Shown here one piece after another: positions 62,159-64,000 of a stretch of 64,000 bases of DNA. The number at the start of each line of letters is the position of its first letter. Position 1 is the first letter of the stretch. The translations under genes were made by a program, and so were the position numbers. The stretch covers positions 124,001 to 188,000 of the forward strand of contig NZ_AQXQ01000010.1 of NCBI RefSeq assembly GCF_000376865.1. Direction: 5' to 3'. The DNA is from Thioalkalivibrio sp. ALJ7. GTDB lineage: Bacteria; Pseudomonadota; Gammaproteobacteria; Ectothiorhodospirales; Ectothiorhodospiraceae. The notes beneath the pieces are model-generated. The model saw nothing but the letters and a program-made list of their open reading frames with translations. It searched no databases and had not been told where the DNA came from.

Positions 62159-63496
62159 TCAGGCGGTGGGGTCCTGCTGGGTCGCCAGCACGCGAGTACG
62201 CCAGTATTCCGCCTCGTTGTGGAGTTCTTGCCGGTTCAGCGTAAGCAGTTCACGGTCGCGGAGCAATGGCCGGCCTGCAACAAAGACATCGCGCACGGCG
62301 TCACGCGTCGCGGCATAGACGATCTGGGCGCTGGGGTCGTGCGCCGGTTGAAGTTCCAGCGCCTGAAGGTCCACGGCGACCACGTCGGCCTGCTTGCCGA
62401 CTTCCAGGGAGCCGACCCGGTCTTCGAGACCCAGGGCACGGGCACTGCCCAGGGTGGCCATCTCCAGTGCGCCGGTGGCGGGCAGGGCGGAGGCGTCGCC
62501 ACTGACCCCTTTGGCCAGCAGGGCCGCCGTGCGCATCTCACCGATCATGTCGAGGTCGTTATTCGACGCTGTGCCGTCGGTGCCCAGGGCCACGTTGATG
62601 CCGGCCTGCTGCAGGCGGGCGACGGGGCAGAATCCCGAGGCCAGCTTGAGGTTCGATTCGGGGCAGTGGGCGATGGAAACTGGTCGGTCGCGCATCAATG
62701 CGAGATCGGTATCGTCTACCTGGGTCATGTGTACAGCGATAAAGGGCTGATCCAGCAGACCCAGCCGTGCGAGACGGGCCAGTGGCCGTTCGCCGTGGTC
62801 GCGCAGGGCATCGGTGATCTCGCTTGCCGTCTCGTGTACGTGCATGTGGATGGGGGCGTCCAGTTCGCGGGCCCGGGCTGCTACACGCTCCAGGCTGGCA
62901 TCGCCCACGGTGTACGGCGCGTGGGGCGCTACGTTGAAGGTGATGCGCTCGTGCGCACCCCAGGCCGATACGACATCGGCACCGCGCTGGAAGTATTCGT
63001 CCGCCGTACTGGCCCAGGGTGTGGGGAAATCAAACACGGTGAGCCCCAGCGAGGCGCGGATACCCGTCTCGTCGACGACCCGGGCGCCGTCCTCCACAAA
63101 CAGGTACATGTCGCTAAAGCAGGTGGTGCCACCCCGCAGCATCTCGGCCACCGATAGTCGGGTCCCCGCCCGGACGAACTCGGGCGAGAGAAGTTTGCCC
63201 TCGGCGGGCCAGATATAACCCTTGAGCCACTCCATCAATGGGCGGTCACTACCGACGCCGCGCAGCAGGCTCATCCCGGAATGGGTATGAGCGTTAACCA
63301 GACCCGGGATCAGGGCGTGCCCCTCGCGGTGCTGGTGTTCGGCTTGTGGATAGCTGGCGAGGGCATCGGCGCGTGGCAGGATGGCCTCAATGCGTCCTTC
63401 GCTGATGACCAGAGCATAGTCACGCAGGATGGTGTCGCGCGGGATGACAGGCAGGATCTGGGTGGCGCTGAGGATCAGCGTCGGCTTTTCGGGCAT
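62159..63496 (-). CDS. mtaD: 5-methylthioadenosine/S-adenosylhomocysteine deaminase (TRZ/ATZ family)
   Basis: This 445-residue amidohydrolase has the metal ligands in LVNAHTHSGMSLLRG and HMHVHETASE, and active-site residues in SIAHCPESNLKLASG and LGTDGTASNNDLDM. MtaD deaminates methylthioadenosine and related compounds. Gene order with ubiG and a HAD phosphatase supports this family. The ATG at 63496 begins MPEKPTLILSATQ; the longer frame upstream is not coding. Confidence 0.92.
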   Translation of the reverse strand: MPEKPTLILSATQILPVIPRDTILRDYALVISEGRIEAILPRADALASYPQAEHQHREGHALIPGLVNAHTHSGMSLLRGVGSDRPLMEWLKGYIWPAEGKLLSPEFVRAGTRLSVAEMLRGGTTCFSDMYLFVEDGARVVDETGIRASLGLTVFDFPTPWASTADEYFQRGADVVSAWGAHERITFNVAPHAPYTVGDASLERVAARARELDAPIHMHVHETASEITDALRDHGERPLARLARLGLLDQPFIAVHMTQVDDTDLALMRDRPVSIAHCPESNLKLASGFCPVARLQQAGINVALGTDGTASNNDLDMIGEMRTAALLAKGVSGDASALPATGALEMATLGSARALGLEDRVGSLEVGKQADVVAVDLQALELQPAHDPSAQIVYAATRDAVRDVFVAGRPLLRDRELLTLNRQELHNEAEYWRTRVLATQQDPTA

Positions 63497-63535
63497 GGCT
63501 ATGGATCGCGGGAGTATGGGCCGCGAATGGTACCC

Positions 63536-63564
63536 GAAAGGAGCGTCGTTGCGGCGCCCCTTTC
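63536..63564. terminator. Weak hairpin between DoxX and mtaD genes
   Basis: gaaagg-agcg-(tcgttg)-cggc-gccc-ctttc can form an imperfect stem of about ten pairs. The T-run after it is poor, so it is at best a weak terminator of the leftward doxX gene. Confidence 0.4.
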
Positions 63565-63575
63565 GGGGTTCGGGG

Positions 63576-63968
63576 CTACATGCGGTTAATGGCCAGGCGT
63601 CCAGGGCCGGTGAGGGCCAGGGCGATCGCGGCGAACAGGAACATGCCCTGCAGTTCCAGGGCCCAACCGCCGTGCGCAGTGACCTGAACGATCTCGTCGG
63701 CGTGGGCAAGGAATATTGCGAAGACCATGTTGATCGCGATGATCACCGCGCCAATGCGCGAATACAGTCCGATAATGACCAGGATCGGTGCCAGGATCTC
63801 GCCGATGTAGACGCCATAGGCAAGGATTGCGGGCAGCCCTGCATTGACCACCATGCCCTCGATTCCACTAATCCCGCCGGTCACCTTGGCGATACCGTGC
63901 ATCAGGATCATGATCCCCAGTGCCAGGCGCAGTACCAGCTTCCCGCTGTCGTCGAGTGTGTTGTCCAT
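63576..63968 (-). CDS. DoxX family membrane protein
   Basis: This 130-residue protein has four hydrophobic segments and the DoxX landmarks LVLRLALGIMILMHGIAKVTGG, AYGVYIGEILAPILVIIGLYSRIGA and GWALELQGMFLFAAIALALTGPGR. DoxX-type proteins are linked to thiosulfate:quinone oxidoreductase or redox stress in some species. The role here is unknown. The start ATG is at 63968. Confidence 0.9.
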   Translation of the reverse strand: MDNTLDDSGKLVLRLALGIMILMHGIAKVTGGISGIEGMVVNAGLPAILAYGVYIGEILAPILVIIGLYSRIGAVIIAINMVFAIFLAHADEIVQVTAHGGWALELQGMFLFAAIALALTGPGRLAINRM

Positions 63969-64000
63969 GGTGTAACTCTCCTTTTCGTCATAGCGGGCAA

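Overview
The window is a continuous piece of a high-GC gammaproteobacterial chromosome. DapD/DapC lysine synthesis, CyaY, SlyX, RsmJ, UbiG, HemN, PdxH and a flagellar filament-junction gene fit that class. Ergothioneine genes (egtBCD), the squalene/hopanoid genes hpnCDE, a SulP anion transporter and SoxW-like thioredoxins suggest a member of the Ectothiorhodospiraceae, perhaps Thioalkalivibrio-like. That placement is inferred from gene content, not from a marker-gene comparison. Gene density is high, and many starts are GTG or TTG with good ribosome binding sites.

Layout. 1-2.0 kb: 3' end of flgL and a membrane-anchored protein of unknown role. 2.2-6.1 kb: ergothioneine locus, with egtC-egtB-SIMPL protein leftward and egtD divergent. 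6.1-11.9 kb: polyphosphate and signalling genes (sixA, ppx, a receiver-HDOD regulator, and ppk with a candidate Pho box). 12-20.4 kb: small unknowns, a lytic transglycosylase, birA-coaX, yffB-dapD-dapC, a metallo-hydrolase, a glycosyltransferase and a rhodanese. 20.5-29.4 kb: tRNA-Arg, a glyoxalase-II-like enzyme, a methyltransferase, a HAD phosphatase, a DUF302 protein, a DEAD-box helicase, an ArsR regulator without an ars operon, twin DUF2892 proteins and gltA. 29.4-33.6 kb: a GAF-GGDEF pair (one active-looking, one degenerate), glcD, and a crcB/fluC relic split by a MITE. 33.6-43.2 kb: serS, a double-thioredoxin protein, cyaY, a Rieske-fold protein without cluster ligands, rsmJ-slyX-D-hydroxyacid dehydrogenase, a Bax-inhibitor-1 protein and a SulP transporter with a coiled-coil insert. 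43.4-49.4 kb: tRNA-Ser(TGA), tRNA-Val and tRNA-Ser(CGA), with about 185-bp repeats that each end in a copy of the tRNA-Ser 3' end, flanking an ECF42-type sigma-factor operon. 49.4-64 kb: pdxH, a CDGSH-glutamate synthase fusion, twin globins, a YgiQ radical SAM protein, hpnCDE interrupted by hemN, and gph/mupP-ubiG-mtaD, ending with a DoxX protein.

The most unusual items are: (i) tandem tRNA-Ser 3'-end repeat units resembling the E. coli tyrT/rtT repeats; (ii) a complete ECF42 sigma-factor module whose operon starts with a TGTCGA-N17-CGTC promoter and includes an AAC(3)-I-like acetyltransferase; (iii) a MITE with 33-bp terminal inverted repeats (CTAG included) inside a decayed fluoride-channel gene; (iv) a Rieske-like protein that keeps the two disulfide cysteines but has lost all four cluster ligands; and (v) a SulP transporter with an insert of about 130 residues. 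No CRISPR array, transposase, integrase or prophage gene was seen.
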